Assembly: GCF_001619875.1 (NCBI RefSeq)
Contig: NZ_LRFC01000038.1
Coordinates: forward strand, 186,001-250,000
DNA: 64,000 nt
Direction: 5' to 3'
Source: Fictibacillus phosphorivorans
GTDB lineage: Bacteria; Bacillota; Bacilli; Bacillales; Fictibacillaceae
Below the pieces are notes generated by a model, which did not search any database, was not told where the DNA came from, and saw nothing but the letters and a program-made list of their open reading frames with translations. Position 1 is the stretch's first letter. Each line of letters opens with the position of its first letter. The position numbers and the translations under genes are program-made. Positions 23,639 to 32,680 of this stretch are shown in pieces.

Positions 23639-24412
23639 ATGGCATTAGCTGGACTGACCTCTGAGTTTCAAATCTATTATGAAAAGTTAGGAACGGGTGC
23701 TCCACTCGTATTTTTACATCCGTCAGGTATGAGCCATCTTGTGTTCAAGTATCAAAAAGAGCTCTCACAATATTGTCAGACCATATTTCCAGATGTTCGG
23801 GGGCATGGCCGGTCATCTGTTAAAGACCCTGAAACCTTTACAATTTGGGACCTTGCTGATGATGTGGCAAGCCTTTTGGACCATCTGTTGATTGATGAGG
23901 CGTTTATTTGCGGTTATTCTGCAGGAGGCTCGATTGCACAAGCGTTTGTAGAAAAATATCCGCATCGGACCAAGGGGCTTATTTTAAGCGGGGGCTTTTC
24001 TCAAGTTTCTACTTTTGCCCTGAAAAAACAGTTTCAAACAGGAATAAGACTGGCTAAAAATACACCAGCCCTTTTAAATCAATTTCTAGTAAGCACACAT
24101 TCAAATTCCCAGAAAGATCGAAAAGAGATGCTGGAGTATCATAAACAGTCCGATCCGAAAACGTGGGAAAGATTTTACAAGGAAAGCTTTGCGTTTAACT
24201 GCACAGATCAGTTAAAAGAATGGTCGTTCCCAATGTTGTTTCTGTACGGCGACCGAACGGAATATATGCACCCTTATAGAAGGATATACACCAAAAATGT
24301 GCACCCAAGAGCAAAGTTCGTCATTTTGAACAAAGCGCTGCATCAGCTTCCGATCAAGCATTATAAAAGTTTTAATGCCGAAATACAGCGTTTTATAACC
24401 GGTTCTACATAA
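23639..24412 (+). CDS. Alpha/beta hydrolase
   Basis: 257 residues. PLVFLHPSGMSHLVF (oxyanion loop), DVRGHGRSSV, and nucleophile elbow CGYSAGGSIAQAF (Ser about residue 99); the acid lies near LYGDRTEYMHPY and the terminal His in LNKALHQLPIKH. No substrate can be named. The start is seven bases after the XapX stop, with TGAGGAAC as ribosome site. Its 3' end overlaps the convergent uvsE gene by eight bases. Confidence 0.85.
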   Translation: MALAGLTSEFQIYYEKLGTGAPLVFLHPSGMSHLVFKYQKELSQYCQTIFPDVRGHGRSSVKDPETFTIWDLADDVASLLDHLLIDEAFICGYSAGGSIAQAFVEKYPHRTKGLILSGGFSQVSTFALKKQFQTGIRLAKNTPALLNQFLVSTHSNSQKDRKEMLEYHKQSDPKTWERFYKESFAFNCTDQLKEWSFPMLFLYGDRTEYMHPYRRIYTKNVHPRAKFVILNKALHQLPIKHYKSFNAEIQRFITGST

Positions 24413-25361
24413 GAATCGTTCCGCCGCTCATTCTTTTAAAACCGCGTACTTTCTCAAGCTCGTCAATGAGCTGAAGAACGGCGCGGTCTTTTTGTTTCGC
24501 TTCGATCATCACATCAAGCTCATCTGTAAAATCAGACATCATCTTAAAAAATGGAAGCACATAGTCAAGGCTTACATAATCGTGGTGACTTCTGTATGCT
24601 TTTTCATCTTTAGGTGATGAGAGGTGAACCTTTGGCGGCCGTCCAGTGTTTTTCCAAGTGGCGACAAACCGCGGAAGAAGTTCCTCGAGTGCCGTATTGT
24701 CATCTGGGTTCGCTTTGTAATGGTGATAATCAAACATCAGCGGAATGCCTTCTTTCTCACAAACCTCCAGTGTTTCTTTTGTCGTAAAGGTTTTGTCGTC
24801 GTTCTCAAGTGTCATCCGGCTTTTAACATCGGAAGGCAGCATTTTGATATTTTTATAAAAACGTTCTAATGCAGAAGATTTATCTCCATAAGCCCCGCCG
24901 ATATGAATATTGATATAACTGCGGTCCTCGATGTTCATACCTTTAAGAAGGTCGTAATGATACTGCATGTCTTTTACAGCGTTAACGGTTACTTCCGGTC
25001 GCGGGCTTGTAAAAAGGGTATATTGGTTCGGGTGCATGCTCGTTCGAATGTTGTATTTTTTCACGAGCTTCTCAATCTCTTTGCACTCTTTTTTCGTTTT
25101 CTCTAAGAAATCCCAAGCCGCTTCAGGGTGTGTAGCTAAAGGGACGATAGATGAAGACATCCGATAAAGCGGCAGTTCGTGCGCAACGCAATAATGAAGC
25201 ACACGAAGAGTCCGCTCCAAATTGTTTTTTGTAATGGCGAGCAGTTGTGCCGTACGTTCCTTTTCTTCGCGTTTTTGATATGTAGCATATGTCATCGTTT
25301 TTGCAGGTGAGGCCTCATATAAGTTGAGAGCCGTTGATACAAAACCAAAAGATGTTAACAT
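24405..25361 (-). CDS. uvsE: UV damage endonuclease (UVDE)
   Basis: 318 residues, a TIM-barrel Mn-dependent endonuclease that nicks 5' to UV photoproducts. Signatures: SFGFVSTALNLYEASPAKT at the N-terminus, LPLYRMSSSIVPLATHPEA, RTSMHPNQYTLF, YINIHIGGAYGDK, TLENDDKTF and MFDYHHY, which carry the metal-binding His/Glu/Asp residues. B. subtilis uvsE (ywjD) is in the same position next to ywjE and protects spores. The 3' end overlaps the hydrolase gene by eight bases, so the two are convergent without room for a terminator. Confidence 0.93.
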   Translation of the reverse strand: MLTSFGFVSTALNLYEASPAKTMTYATYQKREEKERTAQLLAITKNNLERTLRVLHYCVAHELPLYRMSSSIVPLATHPEAAWDFLEKTKKECKEIEKLVKKYNIRTSMHPNQYTLFTSPRPEVTVNAVKDMQYHYDLLKGMNIEDRSYINIHIGGAYGDKSSALERFYKNIKMLPSDVKSRMTLENDDKTFTTKETLEVCEKEGIPLMFDYHHYKANPDDNTALEELLPRFVATWKNTGRPPKVHLSSPKDEKAYRSHHDYVSLDYVLPFFKMMSDFTDELDVMIEAKQKDRAVLQLIDELEKVRGFKRMSGGTILM

Positions 25362-25536
25362 GTTTGGCCCCCTGTTGTTTATTGTCCGTTTGTAAAAGTT
25401 ACTGCTATAGCGCCGGTGGCTCTAGAAAGCGGGCATACTGAAAATCAACCAGCTTTTCAAAAGCAGCAAAGAAATTTTCTTTTATAAAAGTAGTTTTCTA
25501 AAGATTGTTGCTATCAAATGTTGTCTACCATGATTT

Positions 25537-25665
25537 TTGATTGGAGTGCAAGGTGCGAGACTCCTGTGGGACAGGCGGGCAGGTGAGACACTTAAGAATG
25601 AAACGTCCGAATGTGGCTCAACGCCTGCCCCACGGAAAGCGAGCAGCCTGAAACGGAAATCAATC
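25537..25665 (+). repeat. MITE-like palindromic repeat, copy 4
   Basis: TTGATTGGAGTGCAAGGTGC start and CGGAAATCAATCAC end; blocks GCGAGACTCCTGTGGGAC, GGTGAGACACTTAAG, GTGGCTCAACGCCTGCCCC and GGAAAGCGAGC. The outer ends are slightly degraded (AATCAATC). It lies between uvsE and the cardiolipin synthase gene. Confidence 0.88.
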
Positions 25666-25695
25666 ACTTTCAAAGCAACTTTGCGAAAAGTACCT

Positions 25696-26886
25696 TTATA
25701 AAAAAGGCGAAAGTATAAACCCGATCACTTCTTTTACCCGCACTTTAGCCGTTCTGGTTTTTTGAAGCCGCTCGAGTGTCAGTTTTTCGGAACGGGCAAG
25801 GTCAGACTCTATCACCTTTTTGGCGTTTTGAATTTCTGTTTTGTCAGTAAAGATACAATTGATTTCGTCGTTATAAAAAAAGCTGCGCAGGTCAAAGTTT
25901 GCGGTACCGATATCGCAGATCGATTCATCGAACATCAATACTTTTGAATGATAAAATCCTTCGTGAAACTGATAGATTTCTGCTCCTGCTTCTAAAAGAG
26001 GTTTTACGTAGCGATAAGATGCTTCTTGTACAAATGGATGATCAGGAGTCATGGGTACGAGCAGCTTAACGTTTACACCGCGATTCAGTGCAGAGAGAAG
26101 TTCCTTGTTCATCTTTTTACCCGGAATAAAGTACGGTGAACCTATAAAGATGTTTTTTTCAGAGCGTTTTATTTTTTCACGAAAGAAACGATAGGCTGCA
26201 TGACCTTTTGAGGGAACGAGCATGATTTCTTTGTGGTATTCTTCATCAGCCGCAGGAAGTTGCTTGCTGGTCATCTTATCATTCGTCGAGCCATTCCAAT
26301 CATCCATAAACAAACGCTGCAGTTCATTCACGACAGGACCCCTTAATTTTAAATGATAATCGCGCCAATCCCCAAATCTCGTGACTCTGCCCATATATTC
26401 ATTTCCTACGTTATACCCGCCGATATATCCGATCTTTCCATCAATCGTGGTAATTTTACGATGATTTCGGTGGTTGATGCGATATAACAGATAAGGAAAC
26501 TGAGGCTTGTTGCTGTATTCGAAATGGACTCCCGCATTCTTTAAATTTTGAATGGTCTTCTTTTTTACGCCATAACTTCCTAAGTAGTCGAGAAGAAGCC
26601 TGACTTCTACGCCTTTATTCGCTTTTGAAATTAATCTCGTGCATAGGTCACTGCCAAGTTCATCATCACGTAAAATGTAAAACTGTATGTATATGGAATG
26701 TGAAGCATCATCTATATCTTGAAAAAGCGCATCGAAAAAATGTGAGCCAGTTGATAGAAGCTGCAAGCTTCCTTTTGTTGTCACGGGAGGTTCTTCTTTT
26801 AAGATCGTTTGTTTATGTCCTAAATAAAAATCAATCCACGCTAAAATCCCCACGATCGCAATCACTAAAACGATCCACACGTACAT
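25696..26886 (-). CDS. ywjE: Cardiolipin synthase-type phospholipase D protein (YwjE)
   Basis: 396 residues with one N-terminal membrane helix (~residues 2-20) and two HKD motifs: HRNHRKITTIDGKIGYIGG (residues ~140-160) and YHSKVLMFDESICDIGTANFD (~315-335). These are the paired catalytic His-Lys-Asp sites of bacterial cardiolipin synthases, which condense two phosphatidylglycerols. Only one N-terminal helix is present rather than two as in ClsA. Gene order with uvsE and fadF matches B. subtilis ywjE. GGAGGAG abuts ATG 26886; GTG 26880 has better spacing and may be the real start. Confidence 0.88.
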   Translation of the reverse strand: MYVWIVLVIAIVGILAWIDFYLGHKQTILKEEPPVTTKGSLQLLSTGSHFFDALFQDIDDASHSIYIQFYILRDDELGSDLCTRLISKANKGVEVRLLLDYLGSYGVKKKTIQNLKNAGVHFEYSNKPQFPYLLYRINHRNHRKITTIDGKIGYIGGYNVGNEYMGRVTRFGDWRDYHLKLRGPVVNELQRLFMDDWNGSTNDKMTSKQLPAADEEYHKEIMLVPSKGHAAYRFFREKIKRSEKNIFIGSPYFIPGKKMNKELLSALNRGVNVKLLVPMTPDHPFVQEASYRYVKPLLEAGAEIYQFHEGFYHSKVLMFDESICDIGTANFDLRSFFYNDEINCIFTDKTEIQNAKKVIESDLARSEKLTLERLQKTRTAKVRVKEVIGFILSPFL

Positions 26887-26963
26887 CTCCTCCTTCTGCC
26901 AAAACTTTTATTTAGTATGCCCTTGCCATTAAAAACGACTAAAAAAATTTTTTAATGAGATGT

Positions 26964-26981
26964 TGACTGAATGCTCATTCA
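26964..26981. promoter_or_regulatory. FadR operator upstream of fadF
   Basis: TGACTGAATGCTCATTCA matches the B. subtilis FadR consensus TGAATGAMTANTCATTCA at 16 of 18 positions. It sits 15-32 bases upstream of the extended -10 TGATATAAT (26993-27001), overlapping the -35 region. Long-chain acyl-CoA should relieve repression. Confidence 0.75.
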
Positions 26982-26992
26982 TTTATTTTTTA

Positions 26993-27001
26993 TGATATAA
27001 T
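26993..27001 (+). promoter_or_regulatory. Extended -10 promoter of fadF
   Basis: TGATATAAT with a weak -35; the FadR box overlaps the upstream part. Confidence 0.6.
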
Positions 27002-27082
27002 GATGTCAGAAAATTAATTTCATTTAGAATTATTAAAAGAGAAAGAATTAGGGAATAGCAGCATTGGAAGGGAGAGAAAGTG

Positions 27083-29215
27083 ATGAACGGCTTAATGGTA
27101 GCAAACTGGCTTGCATTTCTTTTTGTAACCGCTTACGCATTATTTTTGTTCGCTTATGTGGTAAAGACAAGGTACGAGTTTATCAAGCTCGGCAAAAAAG
27201 TAGAGTTTGATAACACGGTGCAAGAAAGAGTTAAAGCGGTTTTGGTCAACGTATTTGGTCAAAAGAAGCTGTTAAAAGATAAAAAAAGCGGAATTATCCA
27301 CATTATGTTCTTTTATGGATTTATTCTTGTCCAGTTCGGAGCGATCGATTTTATTTGGAAAGGGCTCGCACCTGGGTCTCATCTGCCACTCGGGCCGCTT
27401 TATCCGGGATTCACGTTTTTCCAAGAAATCGTAACAACGATGATCATGATCGCAGTGGTATGGGCTTTTTACAGAAGATATGTTGAGAAGCTTGTACGTC
27501 TGAAACGAGGCTTCAAGTCAGGTTTAGTGCTTCTGTTCATTGGCGGCTTGATGCTCTCCGTACTCGTAGGGAATGGAGCGGAAATCATCTGGCATGACAT
27601 GCCTTATGAGTGGACGGCTCCGATCGCTTCAGGTATCGCAATGGCTCTCGGTTTTCTAGGTAAAACCGGTGCTGCAGTCGTCTTCTTTATCTCTTGGTGG
27701 ATTCATTTATTGTTCTTACTAACATTCTTAGTGTACGTGCCTCAATCAAAGCACGCTCACTTGATCGCGGGCCCGCTGAACGTTTGGCTTGGCCGCAAAG
27801 ATAAGGTAGGAAAGCTGTCTTCTATTAACTTTGAAGATGAAACGCAAGAAGTTTTCGGTGTAAATAAGATTGAAGACTTCAACCAAAAACAGCTTGTCGA
27901 TCTCTATGCTTGTGTGGAATGTGGCCGCTGTACGAATGTTTGTCCAGCAACGGGTACAGGTAAGATGCTTTCACCGATGGACATGATCGTTAAACTTCGT
28001 GACCATCTAACGGTAAAAGGTGCTGCTGTTACATCCCGTACACCTTGGAAGCCTGCTTTTGCGTTCTCCAACACAACAGGCAACCAGATCGCTTTTGAAG
28101 CAAGAGGAAAAGGTGCTGAAGAAACTGCTGCCACAACAGACGGATCATCTGCACTTGCTTATGATGTGGAAATGATCGGTGAAGTGATGACAGAAGAAGA
28201 GATCTGGGCTTGTACAACTTGCCGTAACTGTGAAGATCAGTGTCCAGTTATGAACGAACACGTAGACAAGATTATCGACATGCGCCGTTATCTTGTTTTA
28301 ACAGAAGGTAAGATGGATGCTGAAGCGCAGCGTGCGATTAAGAATATTGAAAAGCAAGGAAACCCTTGGGGAATCTCAAAAAAAGAACGCGAGAACTGGC
28401 GTGAGCTGAAAGAAGATATCGTGATTCCAACGGTTAAAGAGAAGGAAAAAGCAGGCGAAGAGTTTGAGTACCTTTTCTGGGTAAGCTCGATGGGTGCTTA
28501 TGATAACCGCTCACAAAAGATCGCCCTTTCTCTTGCGAAGATCATGAACGAAGCAGGTATCACGTTTGCGATCTTAGGTAACAAAGAGAAAAACTCAGGT
28601 GATACCCCACGTCGTCTTGGGAACGAGTTCTTGTTCCAAGAGATGGCGAACGCGAACATCGAACTGTTTGAGAAGCATGATGTGAAAAAAATCATTACGA
28701 TCGATCCGCATGCGTATAACACGTTTAAAAATGAATATCCGGAGTTTGGTCTAAAAGCAGAAGTCTATCATCATACAGAACTTTTAGCGGAATGGATCAA
28801 GGAAGGAAGAATTCAGCCTAAACATGAAGTGAATGAAACGATCACCTATCACGATTCCTGCTACCTTGGCCGTTATAACGAAGTATATGAGCCGCCTCGC
28901 GATATTTTAAAAGCGATACCTGGCGTGAAAGTGGTCGAGATGGACCGCAACCGTCAAAACGGTATGTGCTGTGGAGCGGGTGGCGGAATGATGTGGATGG
29001 AAGAAAAAGCGGGCTCGCGTGTTAACGTCGCGCGTACAGAACAAGCGCTTGCTGTAAACCCAACTATGATCGGAAGCGGCTGTCCATACTGCTTAACGAT
29101 GTTGAGTGATGGTACGAAAGCGAAAGAAGTAGAAGATCGAGTACAAACATTAGACGTTGTTGAAATCTTAGAAAAATCCATATTTGGGTCTCAAAAACAA
29201 GAGATTCTTCAGTAG
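27083..29215 (+). CDS. fadF: FadF-type iron-sulphur reductase
   Basis: 710 residues. The N-terminal ~230 residues contain about six membrane helices (nitrate reductase gamma-like). Then come two 4Fe-4S motifs, CVECGRCTNVCPATGTG and CTTCRNCEDQCPV, and a C-terminal pair of CCG domains (YHDSCYLGRYN and GMCCGAGGG, with GSGCPYC at the end). This arrangement is that of YwjF/FadF and heterodisulfide reductase D-like proteins. It is thought to pass electrons from acyl-CoA dehydrogenation to the quinone pool. ATG 27083 follows GGAAGGGAGAG. FadR-controlled in B. subtilis, and a FadR box lies upstream. Confidence 0.92.
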   Translation: MNGLMVANWLAFLFVTAYALFLFAYVVKTRYEFIKLGKKVEFDNTVQERVKAVLVNVFGQKKLLKDKKSGIIHIMFFYGFILVQFGAIDFIWKGLAPGSHLPLGPLYPGFTFFQEIVTTMIMIAVVWAFYRRYVEKLVRLKRGFKSGLVLLFIGGLMLSVLVGNGAEIIWHDMPYEWTAPIASGIAMALGFLGKTGAAVVFFISWWIHLLFLLTFLVYVPQSKHAHLIAGPLNVWLGRKDKVGKLSSINFEDETQEVFGVNKIEDFNQKQLVDLYACVECGRCTNVCPATGTGKMLSPMDMIVKLRDHLTVKGAAVTSRTPWKPAFAFSNTTGNQIAFEARGKGAEETAATTDGSSALAYDVEMIGEVMTEEEIWACTTCRNCEDQCPVMNEHVDKIIDMRRYLVLTEGKMDAEAQRAIKNIEKQGNPWGISKKERENWRELKEDIVIPTVKEKEKAGEEFEYLFWVSSMGAYDNRSQKIALSLAKIMNEAGITFAILGNKEKNSGDTPRRLGNEFLFQEMANANIELFEKHDVKKIITIDPHAYNTFKNEYPEFGLKAEVYHHTELLAEWIKEGRIQPKHEVNETITYHDSCYLGRYNEVYEPPRDILKAIPGVKVVEMDRNRQNGMCCGAGGGMMWMEEKAGSRVNVARTEQALAVNPTMIGSGCPYCLTMLSDGTKAKEVEDRVQTLDVVEILEKSIFGSQKQEILQ

Positions 29216-29226
29216 TCTTTAGCATG

Positions 29227-29257
29227 TGAATAAGCTGCCTGCAGTTGAGCCGGCAGC
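29227..29257 (+). other. Hairpin between fadF and the thiolase gene
   Basis: AAGCTGCC ... CGGCAGCTT stem with 11-base loop but no T-run, so more likely an RNA processing or stabilising stem than a terminator. Confidence 0.4.
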
Positions 29258-29312
29258 TTCATGCTTGGGATTTGGTCGACTGAGCGTTCGCTCGGCTTGT
29301 CTGCAATACATT

Positions 29313-29327
29313 TTGTAAGCGTTATCA
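29313..29327. promoter_or_regulatory. Catabolite-responsive element (cre)
   Basis: TTGTAAGCGTTATCA matches the consensus WTGNAANCGNWNNCW at every defined position, 26 bases upstream of the thiolase start. CcpA binding would repress the acyl-CoA genes when glucose is present, either at an internal promoter or as a roadblock to fadF readthrough. Confidence 0.7.
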
Positions 29328-29353
29328 ATATTTTAAAACAGGAGGTCTTTTAC

Positions 29354-30538
29354 ATGACAAAATCAGTAATCGTTAGCGGTGTACGTACGCCTGTCGGGAA
29401 GTTTGGCGGTGGATTAAGCTCTCTTACGGCTTCAGATTTAGGCGGGATCGCGATTAAAGATGCACTTCAACGAGCGGAAATCGCTCCAGAATTAGTTGAT
29501 GAAGTCATTTTAGGCTGCGTTCTTCAAGGAGGGCAAGGTCAGATTCCTTCTCGTCAAGCGGCTCAAAAAGCAGGGTTGCCATGGGAGACGAAGACAGAGA
29601 CGATCAACAAAGTGTGTGCATCAGGTCTTCGAGCAATCACTCTAGCTGACCAAATTATTCGTGCGGGTGATGAAGAGATCATTGTTGCAGGCGGAATGGA
29701 GTCGATGAGCAACGCACCATACATTTTACCGAAAGCTCGCTGGGGTCTTCGTATGGGTGATAGCTCAGTGAAGGATCTGATGGTGCATGACGGATTAACG
29801 TGTACGTTTACGGGTGTTCACATGGGGATCTACGGAAATGACGTGGCAAAAGAGATGGAGATCTCACGCGAACGCCAAGATGAGTGGGCGTACCGCAGTC
29901 ATAGCCGTGCCGTTGAGTCTATTGAAAAAGGGATTTTTGCTGAAGAAATCGTTCCAGTAGAAGTGCCTCAGCGTAAAGGAGAGCCAATCGTAGTTTCTCA
30001 AGATGAGTCGCCTCGTAAGGATACTTCGGTAGAGTCTCTTGCTAAATTAAGACCTGTATTTTCTCAAGACGGAACGATTACTGCAGGAAACGCGCCTGGC
30101 GTGAACGATGGTGCGGCAGCAGTAGTTGTGATGAGTGAAGAACGTGCTGAAAAAGAAGGCAAAGAAGTGATGGCAACGATTCTCGGCCACACGGCGATCG
30201 CAGTAGAAGCAAAGGATTTCCCGAAGACGCCAGGACTTGTAATCACGGAGCTTTTAAAGAAAACAGGAAAAACATTAGAAGAAATTGACCTTTTTGAAAT
30301 TAATGAAGCATTCGCTGCTGTTGCGTTAACGAGTGCAGAGCTTGCTGGATTAGATCTTGAAAAAGTAAACGTGAACGGTGGAGCAGTTGCACTCGGCCAT
30401 CCGATTGGGGCGAGCGGCACGCGCATCGTGCTGACGCTGATTCACGAATTAAGAAGACGCGGCGGCGGACTAGGCATTGCATCGATCTGTTCAGGCGGCG
30501 GTCAAGGTGACGCGATTTTAGTAGAAGTAAAAGCATAG
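29354..30538 (+). CDS. Acetyl-CoA acetyltransferase (thiolase)
   Basis: 394 residues, family-normal. The nucleophilic Cys88 is in [11 protein letters not shown], the NEAFAA loop about residue 315, His in [14 protein letters not shown], and the second catalytic Cys in [11 protein letters not shown]. It catalyses reversible thiolysis of acetoacetyl-CoA (or 3-ketoacyl-CoA) in the last step of beta-oxidation, in the cytosol. ATG 29354 is preceded by AGGAGG; a longer frame from 29261 is not used, because it would run through the cre site and lacks a ribosome site. First gene of a run thl-hbd-acd-acd. Confidence 0.93.
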   Translation: MTKSVIVSGVRTPVGKFGGGLSSLTASDLGGIAIKDALQRAEIAPELVDEVILGCVLQGGQGQIPSRQAAQKAGLPWETKTETINKVCASGLRAITLADQIIRAGDEEIIVAGGMESMSNAPYILPKARWGLRMGDSSVKDLMVHDGLTCTFTGVHMGIYGNDVAKEMEISRERQDEWAYRSHSRAVESIEKGIFAEEIVPVEVPQRKGEPIVVSQDESPRKDTSVESLAKLRPVFSQDGTITAGNAPGVNDGAAAVVVMSEERAEKEGKEVMATILGHTAIAVEAKDFPKTPGLVITELLKKTGKTLEEIDLFEINEAFAAVALTSAELAGLDLEKVNVNGGAVALGHPIGASGTRIVLTLIHELRRRGGGLGIASICSGGGQGDAILVEVKA

Positions 30539-30550
30539 GAGGAACATTTC

Positions 30551-31402
30551 ATGAGCATTCAAAACATTATGGTAATTGGTGCAGGACAGATGGGTTCAGG
30601 GATTGCGCAAGTGTGTGCGATGGCTGGCTACTCCGTTGTTTTGCACGATATGAAAGACGAGTTTGTACAAAAAGGAATTGGGATCATTCAAAAAAACTTA
30701 AATCGTTCCGTTGAAAAGGGACGTATGGATGAGAGTGAAAAAGAAACGATTCTTTCTCGCCTAACACCCTCAATCTCTCTAGAGAACGCGTCAAATGCAG
30801 ACCTTGTGATTGAAGCAGTCGTTGAAAATATGGAAGTGAAAACGCAGCTATTTAAGATGCTGGATCAATTTGCACCAGCACATACGATTTTAGCATCAAA
30901 CACCTCATCACTTCCGATTACAGAGATCGCTGCGGCAACCGAGCGTCCTGAAAAAGTAATCGGCATGCATTTCATGAATCCTGTACCGGTTATGAAACTC
31001 GTAGAAATCATCCGCGGTCTTCAGACAGCAGATGAAGTGTATGAAACGATAGAGTCGGTATCTAAGAAGCTGCAAAAAGTTCCAGTAGAAGTGAACGATT
31101 TCCCAGGTTTCATCTCAAACCGCATCCTCATGCCGATGATCAACGAAGCGATCTTCGCCGTGTATGAAGGCGTAGCAACACCAGAAGCAGTGGATGAAAT
31201 TATGAAACTCGGAATGAATCATCCGATGGGCCCGCTAACACTAGCAGACTTTATCGGGCTTGATACATGCCTGTACATCATGGAAACATTGCACGAAGGC
31301 TTCGGTGACGATAAGTACCGTCCATGCCCATTGCTAAGAAAGTACGTGAAGGCAGGCTGGTTAGGCAAGAAGTCAGGCAGAGGCTTCTACAGCTACGCTT
31401 AG
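30551..31402 (+). CDS. 3-hydroxybutyryl-CoA dehydrogenase
   Basis: 283 residues. Rossmann NAD motif [20 protein letters not shown] at the N-terminus, catalytic His in [18 protein letters not shown], and the C-terminal domain signature [19 protein letters not shown] then [13 protein letters not shown]. It oxidises 3-hydroxyacyl-CoA (C4) to the ketoacyl-CoA used by the thiolase upstream. It starts 12 bases after the thiolase stop with AGGAGG. Its TAG stop overlaps the first base of a GGGGTCTGACCCC palindrome. Confidence 0.93.
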   Translation: MSIQNIMVIGAGQMGSGIAQVCAMAGYSVVLHDMKDEFVQKGIGIIQKNLNRSVEKGRMDESEKETILSRLTPSISLENASNADLVIEAVVENMEVKTQLFKMLDQFAPAHTILASNTSSLPITEIAAATERPEKVIGMHFMNPVPVMKLVEIIRGLQTADEVYETIESVSKKLQKVPVEVNDFPGFISNRILMPMINEAIFAVYEGVATPEAVDEIMKLGMNHPMGPLTLADFIGLDTCLYIMETLHEGFGDDKYRPCPLLRKYVKAGWLGKKSGRGFYSYA

Positions 31403-31448
31403 GGGTCTGACCCCACACAAAGACAAAAATTCGATTTTTGTCTTTGTG
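31402..31448. repeat. Stop-codon-linked palindrome plus perfect hairpin
   Basis: GGGGTCTGACCCC (31402-31414) begins with the G of the TAG stop of the preceding gene. One base further, CACAAAGACAAAAAT (31416-31430), TCG, and ATTTTTGTCTTTGTG (31434-31448) form a perfect 15-bp stem. Without a T-run it is not a standard terminator. It is one of three related palindromes in the window. Confidence 0.85.
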
Positions 31449-31525
31449 GAAGAGACAGCAAAAGAGAGACAACTCACGGAGAGAGACTACAAGACGGCAT
31501 TTCACTATAGGAATGGGGAGAGACC

Positions 31526-32665
31526 ATGAACCTCGTGTTTACAGAAGAACAGAAGATGATGCAGAAGATGGTTCGGGATTTTGCGCAAAAAGAGATAGCA
31601 CCGGCCATTGAACATATGGAAGAGACAGAGGAATTCCCGCGTCATCTGATTAAGAAAATGGCAGAGCTTGGACTGATGGGGATTCCGATTCCAGAAGAGT
31701 ATGGCGGAGCAGGGATGGATTTTACGTCATACATCATTGCGATTAACGAATTATCAAAAGTGAGTGCGACGATCGGTGTAATTTTGTCCGTTCATACGAG
31801 TGTCGGAACAAATCCAATCCTTTACTTCGGGAATGAAGAACAAAAGAAAAAATACATTCCTAAATTAGCGAGTGGAGAGTACCTAGGGGCGTTCGGACTT
31901 ACAGAGCCGAGTTCAGGTTCTGATGCAGCAAGCTTAAAAACACGTGCTGTTAAACAAGGCGATCATTACACTTTAAATGGTTCAAAAATTTTTATTACTA
32001 ACGCAGGTGAAGCAGATGTGTACATCGTATTTGCATCAACTGCGCCAGACAAAGGCAGCTACGGAATATCGGCCTTCATCGTAGACAAAGATACACCAGG
32101 TTTTTCAGTAGGGAAGAAAGAGAAAAAAATGGGGTTGAACGGATCGAATACGTGCGAGATCGTTTTTGAGGATGCGCGCGTTCCTGCTGAAAATCTGCTT
32201 GGTAAAGAAGGAGAAGGCTTTAAGATCGCGATGAGCAACCTCGATGTGGGCAGGATCGGAATCGCTGCTCAGTCGCTTGGCATCGCAGAGGCTGCCTTAG
32301 AATATGCGACAAACTACGCAAAAGAGAGAAAACAGTTTGGCAAACCGATCGGTGCGAATCAAGGTCTAGGATTCAAACTAGCAGACATGGCGACAGAGGT
32401 AGAGGCAGCAAAACTTTTAACCTACCGAGCGGCTGATCTGAAAACAAAAAACCTGTCATGCGGTAAAGAAGCATCGATGGCAAAGCTTTTTGCTTCAGAA
32501 ACAGCGATGAAATCAGCGATCGAAGCGGTTCAAGTGTACGGCGGCTACGGTTATACGAAAGAGTATCCGGTAGAGCGACTGTTCCGCGATGCGAAGGTGT
32601 GTCAGATCTATGAGGGAACAAGTGAAATTCAGCGCATGGTACTCAGCAAACATTTACTAGGATAA
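31526..32665 (+). CDS. acdA: Acyl-CoA dehydrogenase (first of two tandem paralogues)
   Basis: 379 residues, FAD-dependent. Signatures: YLGAFGLTEPSSGSDAASLKT (FAD contact), [35 protein letters not shown], and the catalytic-base region VCQIYEGTSEIQRMVLS (Glu of YEGT). Oxidises short-chain acyl-CoA to enoyl-CoA, passing electrons to ETF. ATG 31526 follows GGGGAGAG. The adjacent gene encodes a close paralogue of equal length. B. subtilis has one acdA in this position. Confidence 0.92.
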   Translation: MNLVFTEEQKMMQKMVRDFAQKEIAPAIEHMEETEEFPRHLIKKMAELGLMGIPIPEEYGGAGMDFTSYIIAINELSKVSATIGVILSVHTSVGTNPILYFGNEEQKKKYIPKLASGEYLGAFGLTEPSSGSDAASLKTRAVKQGDHYTLNGSKIFITNAGEADVYIVFASTAPDKGSYGISAFIVDKDTPGFSVGKKEKKMGLNGSNTCEIVFEDARVPAENLLGKEGEGFKIAMSNLDVGRIGIAAQSLGIAEAALEYATNYAKERKQFGKPIGANQGLGFKLADMATEVEAAKLLTYRAADLKTKNLSCGKEASMAKLFASETAMKSAIEAVQVYGGYGYTKEYPVERLFRDAKVCQIYEGTSEIQRMVLSKHLLG

Positions 32666-32680
32666 AAGGGAGAGATAGAG

